Origin: Streptomyces sp. NBS 14/10
GTDB lineage: Bacteria; Actinomycetota; Actinomycetes; Streptomycetales; Streptomycetaceae
Assembly: GCF_002224125.1 (NCBI RefSeq)
Contig: NZ_NCSM01000038.1
Span: 1-10,214, forward strand
Direction of reading: 5' to 3'
Length of the DNA: 10,214 nucleotides
Positions within the stretch are counted from its first letter, which is position 1; each line of letters starts with the position of its first letter. The translations under genes and the position numbers were made by a program. Under the pieces are notes generated by a model, which did no database searches, was not told where the DNA came from, and saw nothing but the letters and a program-made list of their open reading frames with translations. Positions 1 to 6,798 of the stretch are shown in pieces.

Positions 1-45
1 TGGGCAACAGGATCGGGCAGGGCGTGCGGACCACCGCCCTGTCCA

Positions 46-222
46 CCCGAGCTGGAAGGTGTAGTCGCACTCGTCCAGCACGATCGGCAACTTGCCGCGC
101 AGCAGCCGCAGGTAGGTGGGGTCCTCGCGAGCGGCGACCTGTGGCACCGCCTGGGCGAAGTCGGTCGCGTCGCAGAGGTCCACGATCGTCAGACCCGGCA
201 TCCCGCCCAGGAGGTAGGGAGC
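46..222 (-). pseudogene. Transketolase C-terminal-half remnant
   Basis: Read on the minus strand, this stretch encodes a run containing PGLTIVDLCDATDFAQAV, then PTYLRLLRGKLPIVLDE and DYTFQLG. This matches the part of the stand-alone transketolase C-terminal subunit family where a 'PGxTVVxxxDATE' segment is followed by 'GPxYxRxLRG' and 'F.LG'. Past the final LG (below about base 46) the reading no longer resembles the family, and upstream of about base 222 it also loses resemblance, so only about 55-60 residues survive of a protein normally near 300. No start codon or ribosome site accompanies it. It is a broken fragment and not a functional gene. Its presence next to a sugar-acid operon may be coincidence or a relic of a larger carbohydrate locus. 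The identification rests on recognising the motifs by eye. Confidence 0.55.
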
Positions 223-265
223 GCTTCTTCGGGCTCCCGAAATCTTGACCGCGGTCGCTTTCGCG

Positions 266-433
266 TGGCCCCGCCACACCGAACGGGCACGCGAACTCCG
301 CATTGGCGAACAACTCACCGAACCGGTCACGGACCGCTACCGGCAGCGGCGCCTCACGCCCCGAACACTTCGCCCGCACTGCCCGCACAACCTCCACCAC
401 CGGCTACGGCTACGGCTACGGCTCCATCGACAC
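266..433 (-). pseudogene. Probable transposase N-terminal remnant (IS1182-like)
   Basis: On the minus strand a possible start (GTG at 433, or ATG at 427) is followed by VSMEP, then three in-frame TAG stops produced by a hexanucleotide repeat, then an open stretch reading EVVRAVRAKCSGREAPLP and VRDRFGELFANAEFACPFG. The pattern 'VRDxxGELFxDAEFAxxFG' resembles the first 60 residues of one branch of actinobacterial IS1182-like transposases, where it is normally followed by an RGRPG segment. Here the similarity stops at about base 266, where a short unrecognisable junction leads into the transketolase remnant. No catalytic domain is left. The assignment is from memory of family sequence patterns only; it could instead be unrelated non-coding sequence that looks protein-like. 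Confidence 0.35.
401..424. repeat. Hexanucleotide tandem repeat (CGGCTA)n
   Basis: Three exact copies of CGGCTA are followed by a fourth that differs in its last base (CGGCTC). On the minus strand the unit reads TAGCCG, and in the frame of the neighbouring transposase-like remnant each copy contributes a TAG stop codon. This is a slipped-strand type micro-repeat. No function is evident. Confidence 0.85.
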
Positions 434-487
434 CCCCAGGACCGGATCCGCACCACGACAGCGCGATGGAGCGCGCCGGGAACGGGG

Positions 488-1201
488 CTACTCCCAGACC
501 ACGACGTTGCGCCGCACCGGCACTCCCGAGGGGTCGGTGGCGAACAGTTCGGGTGAGTGGGTGCGGATGCGCTCGATGTCACTGAAGACCGCTCGCAGGT
601 GAGTGCGCATGGAGATGCGGGCGAGCGTAACGTTCCCGCCGACGACCGCGTCGAAGATCTCGTGGTGCTGGGCGACGAAGATGGCAGGGGACACGTTCTC
701 GTGGAGGCCGAGGCGCCGTGCCCGATCCAGATGCCCCTTGGCCGCGGCGACCGTGGACCAGACGTTTCCATGACCGCTCAACCGCATCAGGCCCTGGTGA
801 AAGGCCTCGTCCAGCTCGAAGAACTCCTCGAGGCCGAGGTCCGCGCGCTGCTGGCGTTTCAAGTTCTCCCGCAATTCCTCGACGACCGCGGGGTCGAGCC
901 GCGGGGGCAAATTGTCCAATGAGGCGAGTTCGACAGCCTCCCGAAGGAACTGCGCGTCCGCGACCTGCGCCGGGTCCACCCGGGACACGAATGACCCGAT
1001 CTTCGGGAAGACCTGCACCAGGCCCTCCTGGGCCAGCATGATCAGGCTCTCCCGCACCGGTGTGCGGCTCACGCCCAGGGACGTCGCGAGTTCGTTCTCC
1101 GACAGGGCGGCGCCCGGGGCGAGTTCGAGGGTCAGGACCATGTGACGCAGCTTGAGGTAGATAGCGCGCCGACTCGTCCGACGGCGATTCGATTGAGCCA
1201 T
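488..1201 (-). CDS. GntR family (FadR/FCD subfamily) transcriptional regulator
   Basis: This 237-residue protein has the two-domain layout of FadR-type GntR regulators. An N-terminal winged helix-turn-helix covers about residues 10-75 (LSENELATSLGVSRTPVRES is the recognition region, followed by the wing KIGSFVSRV). A C-terminal FCD ligand domain follows at about 80-210. Metal or acid-ligand residues typical of FCD domains are visible: D131-x3-H135, H179 in QHHEIFDAV and H201 in MRTHL. The reading frame extends 108 codons further upstream, but the homology starts just after the ATG at 1201 and the extension would run across the operator region, so 1201 was chosen. No clear Shine-Dalgarno precedes it. 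It is divergent from the catabolic operon and probably represses it until a sugar acid, or an intermediate such as KDG or fructuronate, binds. The inducer is inferred from context only. Confidence 0.93.
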   Translation of the reverse strand: MAQSNRRRTSRRAIYLKLRHMVLTLELAPGAALSENELATSLGVSRTPVRESLIMLAQEGLVQVFPKIGSFVSRVDPAQVADAQFLREAVELASLDNLPPRLDPAVVEELRENLKRQQRADLGLEEFFELDEAFHQGLMRLSGHGNVWSTVAAAKGHLDRARRLGLHENVSPAIFVAQHHEIFDAVVGGNVTLARISMRTHLRAVFSDIERIRTHSPELFATDPSGVPVRRNVVVWE

Positions 1202-1295
1202 GCGCCCATCGTACGTATCGGTGGAGCGCGCCCGGCGGTGGTCGTGAGCTGTGGACCTGCTTTGGGCCACACGTAAAAACGTAGTGACGAGGGCA

Positions 1296-1324
1296 TTGCC
1301 GTGCAGCGCGACAGGTGCTTGTAT
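1296..1324 (+). promoter_or_regulatory. Possible promoter of the catabolic operon
   Basis: TTGCCG (1296-1301) could serve as a -35 box, with TTGTAT (1319-1324) 17 bases downstream as a -10-like hexamer. This would place the -10 inside the palindrome, which would explain repression by a bound regulator. The match to actinobacterial housekeeping consensus is only fair, and other hexamer choices are possible. Confidence 0.25.
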
Positions 1325-1329
1325 ACAAG
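1318..1329. promoter_or_regulatory. Probable GntR operator (perfect 12-base palindrome)
   Basis: CTTGTATACAAG is a perfect inverted repeat in the divergent intergenic region, 84 bases before the mannonate dehydratase start and 117 bases before the regulator start. Beyond one mismatched position it continues symmetrically for two more bases on each side (GT...AC). The core TTGTATACAA fits the general GntR operator pattern N-GT-N-AC-N and resembles operators known for FadR-type regulators of sugar-acid operons such as UxuR. It is also conspicuously AT-rich against the local GC background. That it is bound by the adjacent regulator is inferred from position and pattern. Confidence 0.65.
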
Positions 1330-1398
1330 TACTGCGCGACAATACCTGCCCGACCGCGTGGCGGACGCTTGGTCGGCAGCCGTGTCCCACTCCGCCGC

Positions 1399-1404
1399 AA
1401 GGAG
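1399..1404 (+). promoter_or_regulatory. Ribosome binding site for mannonate dehydratase
   Basis: AAGGAG lies 8 bases before the GTG at 1413 and decides the start. The frame is open another 54 codons upstream, but that stretch covers the operator and has no family similarity. Confidence 0.8.
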
Positions 1405-1412
1405 AGCCCTCC

Positions 1413-2621
1413 GTGAGCAAGATCGAACGTGTCGACGTATTCGTCGCCTCCCCCGGGCGTACCTTCGTCACACTGCGCATCACCACCTCGGACGGGGTGA
1501 CCGGCCTCGGTGACGCCACGCTCAACGGCCGTGAGCTGTCCGTGGCGAGCTATCTGCGCGACCACGTGGTCCCGCTGCTGATCGGCAAGGACCCCGCCCG
1601 CATCGAGGACATGTGGCAGTACCTGTACAAGGGCGCGTACTGGCGTCGCGGGCCCGTCACCATGACGGCCATCTCCGCCGTCGACACCGCGCTGTGGGAC
1701 ATCAAGGGGAAGACCGCCCAGCTGCCCGTCTATCAGCTCCTCGGCGGCCGGTCCCGTGATGGCGTGCTGGTGTACTCGCACGCCAGCGGCGCCGACGTGC
1801 CCTCGCTGCTCGACGACGTCGAGCGCTATCTGGAGCTGGGCTACAAGGCGGTGCGGGCGCAGGCCGCGGTGCCCGACGTCGGCGGCACGTACGGCGTCCG
1901 CAAGGGCAAGGTCTACGAACCGGCCGCGACCGATCTGCCCGACGAGCAACCCTGGGACACCGAGGCCTACCTCGGCTTCGCACCCACCTATCTGGAGGCG
2001 GTGCGGGAGCGCTTCGGCTTCGACTTCCACCTCCTGCACGACGTCCATCACCGGCTGACCCCCCTCGAGGCGGCCCGGTTCGGCAAGAGTGTCGAGGGCT
2101 GCCGGCTGTTCTGGATGGAGGACCCGACTCCGGCGGAGAACCAGGAGGCCTTCCGCCTCATCCGCCAACACACCACGACCCCCATCGCGGTCGGCGAGGT
2201 GATGAACTCCATCTGGGACGTCCAGCACCTGATCACCGAGCAGCTCATCGACTATGTGCGCACCACCGTCGTCCACGCGGGCGGCATCACCCACCTGCGG
2301 CGGATCTTCGACCTCGCGGCGCTCTACCAGGTGCGCACCGGCTCCCACGGCGCGACCGACCTCTCCCCCGTCAGCATGGCCGCCGCCGTGCACCTCGACG
2401 TGACGGTGCCGAACTTCGGCATCCAGGAGTACATGGGCCACGCCGACGAGACCCATGAGGTGTTCCGCAGCGGGGTCACGTTCGCCGACGGCATGCTCCA
2501 CCCGTCCGAGGAGCCGGGTCTCGGCGTGGAGTACGACGAGAAGGCGGCCGAGCGCTTCCCCTACCAGCGGCGCTACCTGCCGGTCGCGCGCCGCCTCGAC
2601 GGCTCGGTGCACGACTGGTGA
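1413..2621 (+). CDS. manD: D-mannonate dehydratase, ManD type (enolase superfamily)
   Basis: The enzyme dehydrates D-mannonate to 2-keto-3-deoxy-D-gluconate (EC 4.2.1.8) with Mg2+, in the cytoplasm. The GTG start gives 402 residues, the usual ManD length, ending in the family's terminal tryptophan (W402). The layout is an N-terminal enolase capping domain (about 1-110), then a barrel. Visible active-site residues are D210 and H212 in LHDVHHRL, E236 in WMEDP, E262 in VGEVMNS, H312 in GSHGATD and E339 in IQEY, plus R148 and Y160 in the mobile loop region. Residue 314 is alanine. As I recall from the ManD literature, alanine there goes with high-efficiency mannonate dehydratases and proline with low-efficiency or gluconate-acting ones. 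The stop overlaps the next gene's start (GTGA), so the two are likely translationally coupled. E. coli RspA is a distant homologue. Confidence 0.93.
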   Translation: MSKIERVDVFVASPGRTFVTLRITTSDGVTGLGDATLNGRELSVASYLRDHVVPLLIGKDPARIEDMWQYLYKGAYWRRGPVTMTAISAVDTALWDIKGKTAQLPVYQLLGGRSRDGVLVYSHASGADVPSLLDDVERYLELGYKAVRAQAAVPDVGGTYGVRKGKVYEPAATDLPDEQPWDTEAYLGFAPTYLEAVRERFGFDFHLLHDVHHRLTPLEAARFGKSVEGCRLFWMEDPTPAENQEAFRLIRQHTTTPIAVGEVMNSIWDVQHLITEQLIDYVRTTVVHAGGITHLRRIFDLAALYQVRTGSHGATDLSPVSMAAAVHLDVTVPNFGIQEYMGHADETHEVFRSGVTFADGMLHPSEEPGLGVEYDEKAAERFPYQRRYLPVARRLDGSVHDW

Positions 2622-4072
2622 GCGCCACCGCCCTCCCCGCGCTGAACCGCGCGGCGCTCTCCCGCCTCGCCCCGGGCCTGCGCCCTGCGGTCGACCCCGC
2701 CGAGCTGCGCGCCGGGGTCGTCCACTTCGGCCTCGGTGCCTTCCACCGGGCGCACCAGGCGGTCTACACCGAGAACGCCGCCGCGCGGTCCGGCGAGCCC
2801 TGGGGCATCACCGCCGTCGCGCCCCGGTCGGCGGAGACCGTGCGCGCGCTGCGGGATCAGGACTGCCTCTACTCGTGCACCGAGCGGCGGCCGGACGGCA
2901 GCGTGTCCCGCGTGGTGGGCTCGGTCGTCGGCGCGCTGGCGATGAGACCGGACGCCGCGGCCGTCGACGCCCTGCTCGCCGACCCCCAGGTGACCGTCGT
3001 GACCCTGACCGTCACGGAGAAGGGCTACCACCGCTCGCCGCTGACCGGCGGTCTCGACACCACGGCGGCCCCGGTCGCCGCCGACCTCGCGGCGGCCCCC
3101 GACGGCCCCCTCGCCACGGTGGTGGGCCGACTGGCCGCCGGGCTCGCCGCGCGGATGCGCGCCGGCGCACCGCCGATCAGCGTGGTGTCCTGCGACAACA
3201 TGGCGGGCAACGGAGCCGCGCTGAGCCGGGTCGTCCATGACTTCGTCCGGGCCTCCGCGTGGCCGGACCGCGACAGTATCCTGGCCAAAATGGCTGAAAG
3301 CGTCACCTTCCCCGCGACAGTCGTGGACCGGATCGTGCCCGCTTCGAGCGAGGCCGACCAGGCGGCCGCGGCGGCCGCCCTCGGGGTGCACGACGCCCTC
3401 CCCGTGGCGGGTGAGCCCTACCGGCAGTGGGTGCTGGAGGACTCCTTCGTCGCGCCCCGGCCGCCCTGGGAACGGGACGGCGCCCTGTTCGTCCCCGATG
3501 TCGCGCCGTACCAGCTCACCAAGCTACGGCTGCTCAACGGCTCCCACTCGGCGCTGGCCTACCTCGGCCTGGCCGCCGGGTGCGCCACCATCGCCGACAC
3601 CATGGCGGCGGACTGGGGCGAGCGCCTGGTCCGGGCACTGTGCACGGAGGTCGCTCCCACCCTCCCCGCCGACGGCCCCGATCCGGTCGCGTACGCCGTC
3701 GACCTCGTCGTACGCTTCCGCAATCCCGCGATGCGCCACCTGCTCCGGCAAATCGGCTCCGACGGCTCTGTGAAGATCGCGGAGCGCTGGCTGCCCGCCC
3801 TGCGCGAGCTGCGCGCCCGCGGCGCGGACACCCCGGTGCTGGAGCTCGCCCTCGCCGCCTGGGCACACGCCACCCGCCACGCGCACGGCACCCTCGCCGA
3901 CCCTGCGGCCGAGGCGCTCGCCGCCTGCTGGAAACTGTCGGCCCAGCCCTCGGCGACGGTGCGGGCGCTGCTGCGCCTACTCGGCGCGACGGACCTGGCG
4001 GACGACGACGCTCTCATCACCGCCGTCGCGGACCGGCTGCCCGCTCTCCGCGCGGGCCGCGTGGAGATCTGA
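2618..4072 (+). CDS. uxuB: Mannitol dehydrogenase family protein, probable D-fructuronate reductase (mannonate oxidoreductase)
   Basis: This 484-residue NAD(P)-dependent dehydrogenase has the length and motifs of the long-chain mannitol/fructuronate/tagaturonate family. The Rossmann nucleotide loop with its following helix is [11 protein letters not shown] (residues 36-46), followed by [11 protein letters not shown] (128-138) and SCDNMAGNG (191-199). [12 protein letters not shown] is at 230-241. The catalytic signature KLRLLNGSH gives K302, N307 and H310. Family members act on mannitol, arabinitol, fructuronate or tagaturonate. Overlap with the mannonate dehydratase gene points to D-fructuronate reduction to D-mannonate (EC 1.1.1.57). 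The GTG start lies within the preceding stop (GTGA), and no separate strong Shine-Dalgarno is needed. Mannitol 2-dehydrogenase is the main alternative, but it would not fit an operon with KDG kinase and KDPG aldolase. Confidence 0.88.
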   Translation: MSATALPALNRAALSRLAPGLRPAVDPAELRAGVVHFGLGAFHRAHQAVYTENAAARSGEPWGITAVAPRSAETVRALRDQDCLYSCTERRPDGSVSRVVGSVVGALAMRPDAAAVDALLADPQVTVVTLTVTEKGYHRSPLTGGLDTTAAPVAADLAAAPDGPLATVVGRLAAGLAARMRAGAPPISVVSCDNMAGNGAALSRVVHDFVRASAWPDRDSILAKMAESVTFPATVVDRIVPASSEADQAAAAAALGVHDALPVAGEPYRQWVLEDSFVAPRPPWERDGALFVPDVAPYQLTKLRLLNGSHSALAYLGLAAGCATIADTMAADWGERLVRALCTEVAPTLPADGPDPVAYAVDLVVRFRNPAMRHLLRQIGSDGSVKIAERWLPALRELRARGADTPVLELALAAWAHATRHAHGTLADPAAEALAACWKLSAQPSATVRALLRLLGATDLADDDALITAVADRLPALRAGRVEI

Positions 4073-4103
4073 GCCCGGCCGCCGCCCCGCCCACCGCACA
4101 ACG

Positions 4104-4170
4104 CCCCTCCCCCGAACACCGCACAGACCCCTCCCCTCCCCCGAACACCGCTCACCGTCCCCGAACAACG
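4104..4170 (+). repeat. C-rich direct repeats in the uxuB-transporter spacer
   Basis: The 19-base string CCCCTCCCCCGAACACCGC occurs twice without mismatch (4104-4122 and 4133-4151, 29 bases apart). A shorter related copy, TCCCCGAACAACG, ends at 4170. The last copy runs into the Shine-Dalgarno of the transporter gene. The transcript side would be unusually pyrimidine-rich and poor in G, hence likely unstructured. No hairpin terminator is apparent in this 107-base gap. Confidence 0.8.
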
Positions 4171-4179
4171 GAGTTCACC

Positions 4180-5574
4180 ATGCAGGACAGCACCATGACC
4201 GAGGAGCAGGCGCCCCCCGCACAACGCACCACGCGCGATCTGGCCAGAGCCGCCGTCTCGGGCTGGCTCGGTACGGCCATGGAGTTCATGGACTTCCAGC
4301 TCTACTCGCTGGCCGCCGCGATCGTCTTCAACAAGATCTTCTTCCCGGACGTCAGCCCCGCCATCGGCCTGATCGCCGCCATGGCCACCTACGGCGTCGG
4401 CTACGTCGCCCGGCTCGCCGGCGCCATCTACTTCGGGCGGATGGGCGACCGGATCGGCCGTAAGAAGGTCCTGTACCTCACCATCCTGCTGATGGGCGCC
4501 TCCACCACCCTCATCGGCGCCCTGCCCACGTACTCCGCCATCGGCATCGCGGCGCCGGTCCTGCTCGTCGCGCTGCGGCTGGTGCAGGGCTTCGGCGCGG
4601 GCGCCGAGATCGCCGGCGCCACCGTGCTGCTCGCCGAGTACGCCCCCGTCCGCCGGCGCGGCCTGGTCTCCTCGCTGGTCTCGCTCGGCACCAACTCCGG
4701 AACGCTCGCCGCCTCGGGCCTGTGGGCGCTGCTGCTCGGCGTACTCAGCGAGGAGCAGTTGCTCTCCTGGGGCTGGCGGCTGCCCTTCCTGCTGAGCTTC
4801 GTGCTGATGCTCTTCGCGTTCTGGCTGCGCCGTGGCCTCAAGGAGAGCCCGGTGTTCGACGAGCGCGCCGACGTGGTGGACGGCGTGGCCCTGCGCCGTG
4901 ACGAGGTCGAGTCCGCCATCGCCGAGGCCGACGACCACCGGGGCGATGTGCTGGCGGCCGGTGTCCGGCAGCGCAAGGGCAAGGCCTTCTTCCTCGCGCT
5001 CGGACTGCGCTTCGGCCAGGCGGGCAACTCCGGGCTGGTCCAGACGTTCCTCGTCGGCTACATCGCCACCAATCTCGCCGTCGGCAAGGCCGTCCCCACT
5101 GACGCGATCATGTACGGCTCACTGCTGGGCTTCGCCACCGTGCCGCTGATCGGCCTGCTCGGCGACCGCTTCGGACGCCGGGTGCTCTACCTCACGCTCA
5201 CGGTGCTGACCATGGCGGCGGCCTTCCCGGCGATGCTCCTCATCACCTCAGGCTCCACCCCGGGCGTGCTGATCGGCATGGTGCTCGCCCTGAACATCGG
5301 CGTCCTCGGGCTGTTCTCGCTGGAGAGCGTGACGATGGCCGAACTCTTCGGCGCCCGCGCCCGGTTCACCCAGCTCGCACTCGCCAAGGAGATCGGCGGC
5401 ATCCTCGCCACCGCGATCGGCCCGGTCCTGGCGGCCACGCTCACGGCCGTCACCGGCAGCTGGTGGCCGATCGCGGCGATGCTCGTCGTCTACTCGCTCA
5501 TCACCTTCGTCAGCGCGCTTCTCGCGCCCGAGACACGCGGACGCGACCTGGTCCGGCTGGAGGACGCCGTATGA
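4180..5574 (+). CDS. MFS transporter, metabolite:H+ symporter (MHS) type, probable sugar-acid uptake
   Basis: This is a 464-residue integral membrane protein with about twelve hydrophobic helices in two six-helix halves. The MFS loop signatures are clear: GRMGDRIGRKK (residues 86-96) between helices 2 and 3, and GDRFGRR (328-334) between helices 8 and 9. RLVQGFGAGAE (133-143) in helix 4 is characteristic of MHS members such as KgtP, ShiA and ProP. The central cytoplasmic loop (about 218-268) is long and highly charged. ATG 4180 was chosen because ACGGAG ends 6 bases before it; a second ATG at 4195 is too far from that site. The stop overlaps the next start (ATGA). The substrate is not readable from sequence. 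The operon suggests a hexonate such as L-gulonate or D-mannonate taken up with protons. Confidence 0.9.
   Translation: MQDSTMTEEQAPPAQRTTRDLARAAVSGWLGTAMEFMDFQLYSLAAAIVFNKIFFPDVSPAIGLIAAMATYGVGYVARLAGAIYFGRMGDRIGRKKVLYLTILLMGASTTLIGALPTYSAIGIAAPVLLVALRLVQGFGAGAEIAGATVLLAEYAPVRRRGLVSSLVSLGTNSGTLAASGLWALLLGVLSEEQLLSWGWRLPFLLSFVLMLFAFWLRRGLKESPVFDERADVVDGVALRRDEVESAIAEADDHRGDVLAAGVRQRKGKAFFLALGLRFGQAGNSGLVQTFLVGYIATNLAVGKAVPTDAIMYGSLLGFATVPLIGLLGDRFGRRVLYLTLTVLTMAAAFPAMLLITSGSTPGVLIGMVLALNIGVLGLFSLESVTMAELFGARARFTQLALAKEIGGILATAIGPVLAATLTAVTGSWWPIAAMLVVYSLITFVSALLAPETRGRDLVRLEDAV
5559..5564 (+). promoter_or_regulatory. Ribosome binding site inside the transporter gene
   Basis: GGAGGA lies within the last codons of the transporter gene, 6 bases before the ATG at 5571. 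It supports the ATGA-overlap start over the ATGs at 5598 and 5640, which lack a comparable site. The core of the family fold begins only near the 5640 codon, so a shorter product cannot be excluded. Confidence 0.7.
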
Positions 5575-6671
5575 GCGCGGTCACGGGCGTGCGCCGGATG
5601 AGCGATGCGGTCACGGAAAACCTCGCAGAAGAAGAGCGTATGAGGGCGGTCGTGGTGCACGGCCCCGGCGACGTGCGCGTCGACGAACGGGCCCGGCCGG
5701 TGCCGGGCCCCGGCGAGGTCCTCCTGGCCCTGGAGTGGGGCGGGATCTGCGGATCCGACATCGCCTACTGGAAGAAGGGGGCGTCCGGTACGGCCTCGCT
5801 CACGCACCCGCTGGTGCTCGGGCACGAGGTCGCGGGCCGAATCGCCGCGCTCGGCCCCGGGGTCACCGGCCTCGGCGAAGGGCAGCCGGTCACCGTCCAC
5901 CCGGCCCAGCTCGTCGGCGACGGCGTACTGCCGGAGCGAATCGCCGGACGCACCAACCTCTACCCGCGCGTCCGCTACTTCGGCTCAGCCGCCTTCGCCC
6001 CCCACACCGACGGCGGGTTCAGCGAGTACCGGGCGGTCCGCGCGGACCAGATCCGGCCGCTGCCGGACGGCGTAGGCACCGAACAGGGCGCCCTGGCCGA
6101 GCCGTTGGCGGTCGCCCTGCACGCCGTCGGGCGGGTCCCAGACCTGCGCGGCCGCAGCGTCCTGGTCAACGGCGCGGGACCGATCGGCTCCCTGGTCGTC
6201 GCCGCGGCCCGGCACCACGGTGCGGGCACGGTCGTCGCCGCCGACCTGGCGGCGTCCTCCCTCGCCGTCGCCCGCGCCATGGGCGCCGACGAGATCCGCG
6301 ACCTTTCGCGCGGCGACGGCCTGCCGCAGGACGTGGACATCGTCTTCGAGGCCTCCGGTGCCCCGGCGGCGCTCGGCCCGGTATTGCGTGCCACCGCCCG
6401 CGGCGGCACCCTCGTCCAGGTCGGCAACCTGCCCGGCACGCCCGCCCCCGCGGTCCTCGGCGACCTGGTGACCCGCGAGATCACCTGGATCGGTTCCTAC
6501 CGCTTCGTCGACGAGATCGACGACGCCCTGCGCGCCCTGCGGGACGGCCTGGACGTGACTCCGCTGATCACCCACCGCTTCCCGCTGGAACGAGCCGAGG
6601 AGGCACTGGCCCTCGCCGCCGACCCGCACAGCGGCAGCAGCAAGGTCATGCTGCGGCTGGCCGACGCATGA
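5571..6671 (+). CDS. Zinc-type medium-chain dehydrogenase, probable L-idonate/L-gulonate 5-dehydrogenase
   Basis: This 366-residue medium-chain dehydrogenase/reductase resembles E. coli IdnD across the chain: GGICGSD, HPLVLGHEVAG, RYFGSAAFAPHTDGGFSEY, AEPLAVALHA and the late GSYRF. Catalytic zinc ligands are C60, H85 and E86, with E177 nearby. The NAD-binding loop is GAGPIG (201-206), followed by D225, which suggests NAD preference. Uniquely, the loop that normally carries four structural-zinc cysteines (here about 112-131, QLVGDG...NLYP) contains none, and C60 is the only cysteine in the N-terminal 150 residues. In this operon the likely reaction is L-gulonate to D-fructuronate (EC 1.1.1.380), which would feed the reductase and ManD. 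L-idonate to 5-ketogluconate is the alternative. An N-terminal extension of about 23 residues precedes the usual 'MRAVVVH' start, so ATG 5640 is a rival. It overlaps the transporter stop by ATGA. Confidence 0.87.
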   Translation: MSAVTGVRRMSDAVTENLAEEERMRAVVVHGPGDVRVDERARPVPGPGEVLLALEWGGICGSDIAYWKKGASGTASLTHPLVLGHEVAGRIAALGPGVTGLGEGQPVTVHPAQLVGDGVLPERIAGRTNLYPRVRYFGSAAFAPHTDGGFSEYRAVRADQIRPLPDGVGTEQGALAEPLAVALHAVGRVPDLRGRSVLVNGAGPIGSLVVAAARHHGAGTVVAADLAASSLAVARAMGADEIRDLSRGDGLPQDVDIVFEASGAPAALGPVLRATARGGTLVQVGNLPGTPAPAVLGDLVTREITWIGSYRFVDEIDDALRALRDGLDVTPLITHRFPLERAEEALALAADPHSGSSKVMLRLADA

Positions 6672-6757
6672 GGCCCGGCGCGCCGCTCCCCGCCCCGAAC
6701 GTCACCCCTTCGTCCCGGGGCGTCCACGTCACCGCCGTCGCCGCCGTCATTGCCGTC

Positions 6758-6769
6758 GCGTACGTACGC
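6758..6769. promoter_or_regulatory. Palindrome GCGTACGTACGC before the kinase gene
   Basis: A perfect 12-base inverted repeat lies 29 bases ahead of the GTG start of the KDG kinase, within the 127-base spacer. Its core CGTACGTA recurs at 1210-1217, just outside the regulator start codon. It could be a binding site for a second regulator or chance; no promoter hexamers stand out around it. Confidence 0.35.
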
Positions 6770-6798
6770 CCTCATCCACCGTCCGCCAGGAGATCCCC

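Noticed and set aside
401..424. The CGGCTA repeats as the beginning of a CRISPR or satellite array
   Set aside because: There are fewer than four units of six bases with no spacers; it is a simple micro-repeat.
461..476. Possible terminator hairpin after the regulator gene (GCGCG...CGCGC)
   Set aside because: A 5-base stem with no T-run is too common in such GC-rich DNA to support a terminator call.
1271..1282. ACGT-AAAA-ACGT inverted repeat in the divergent region as a second operator
   Set aside because: The 4-base arms are too short to separate from chance, and the pattern does not match GntR operators as well as the palindrome at 1318-1329.
1202..1525. 108-residue N-terminal extension of the GntR regulator
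   Set aside because: It would cross the operator region and the start of the divergent dehydratase gene, and the winged helix begins right after the ATG at 1201.
579..2612. A 677-codon open frame on the minus strand across the regulator and mannonate dehydratase
   Set aside because: It is a by-product of high third-position GC, antisense to two genes with clear catalytic motifs, and its translation is compositionally odd without recognisable domains.
3427..4179. Upstream extension of the transporter frame into the reductase gene
   Set aside because: The extension is arginine/proline-rich out-of-frame translation of the reductase. Membrane helices and the ribosome site start at 4180.
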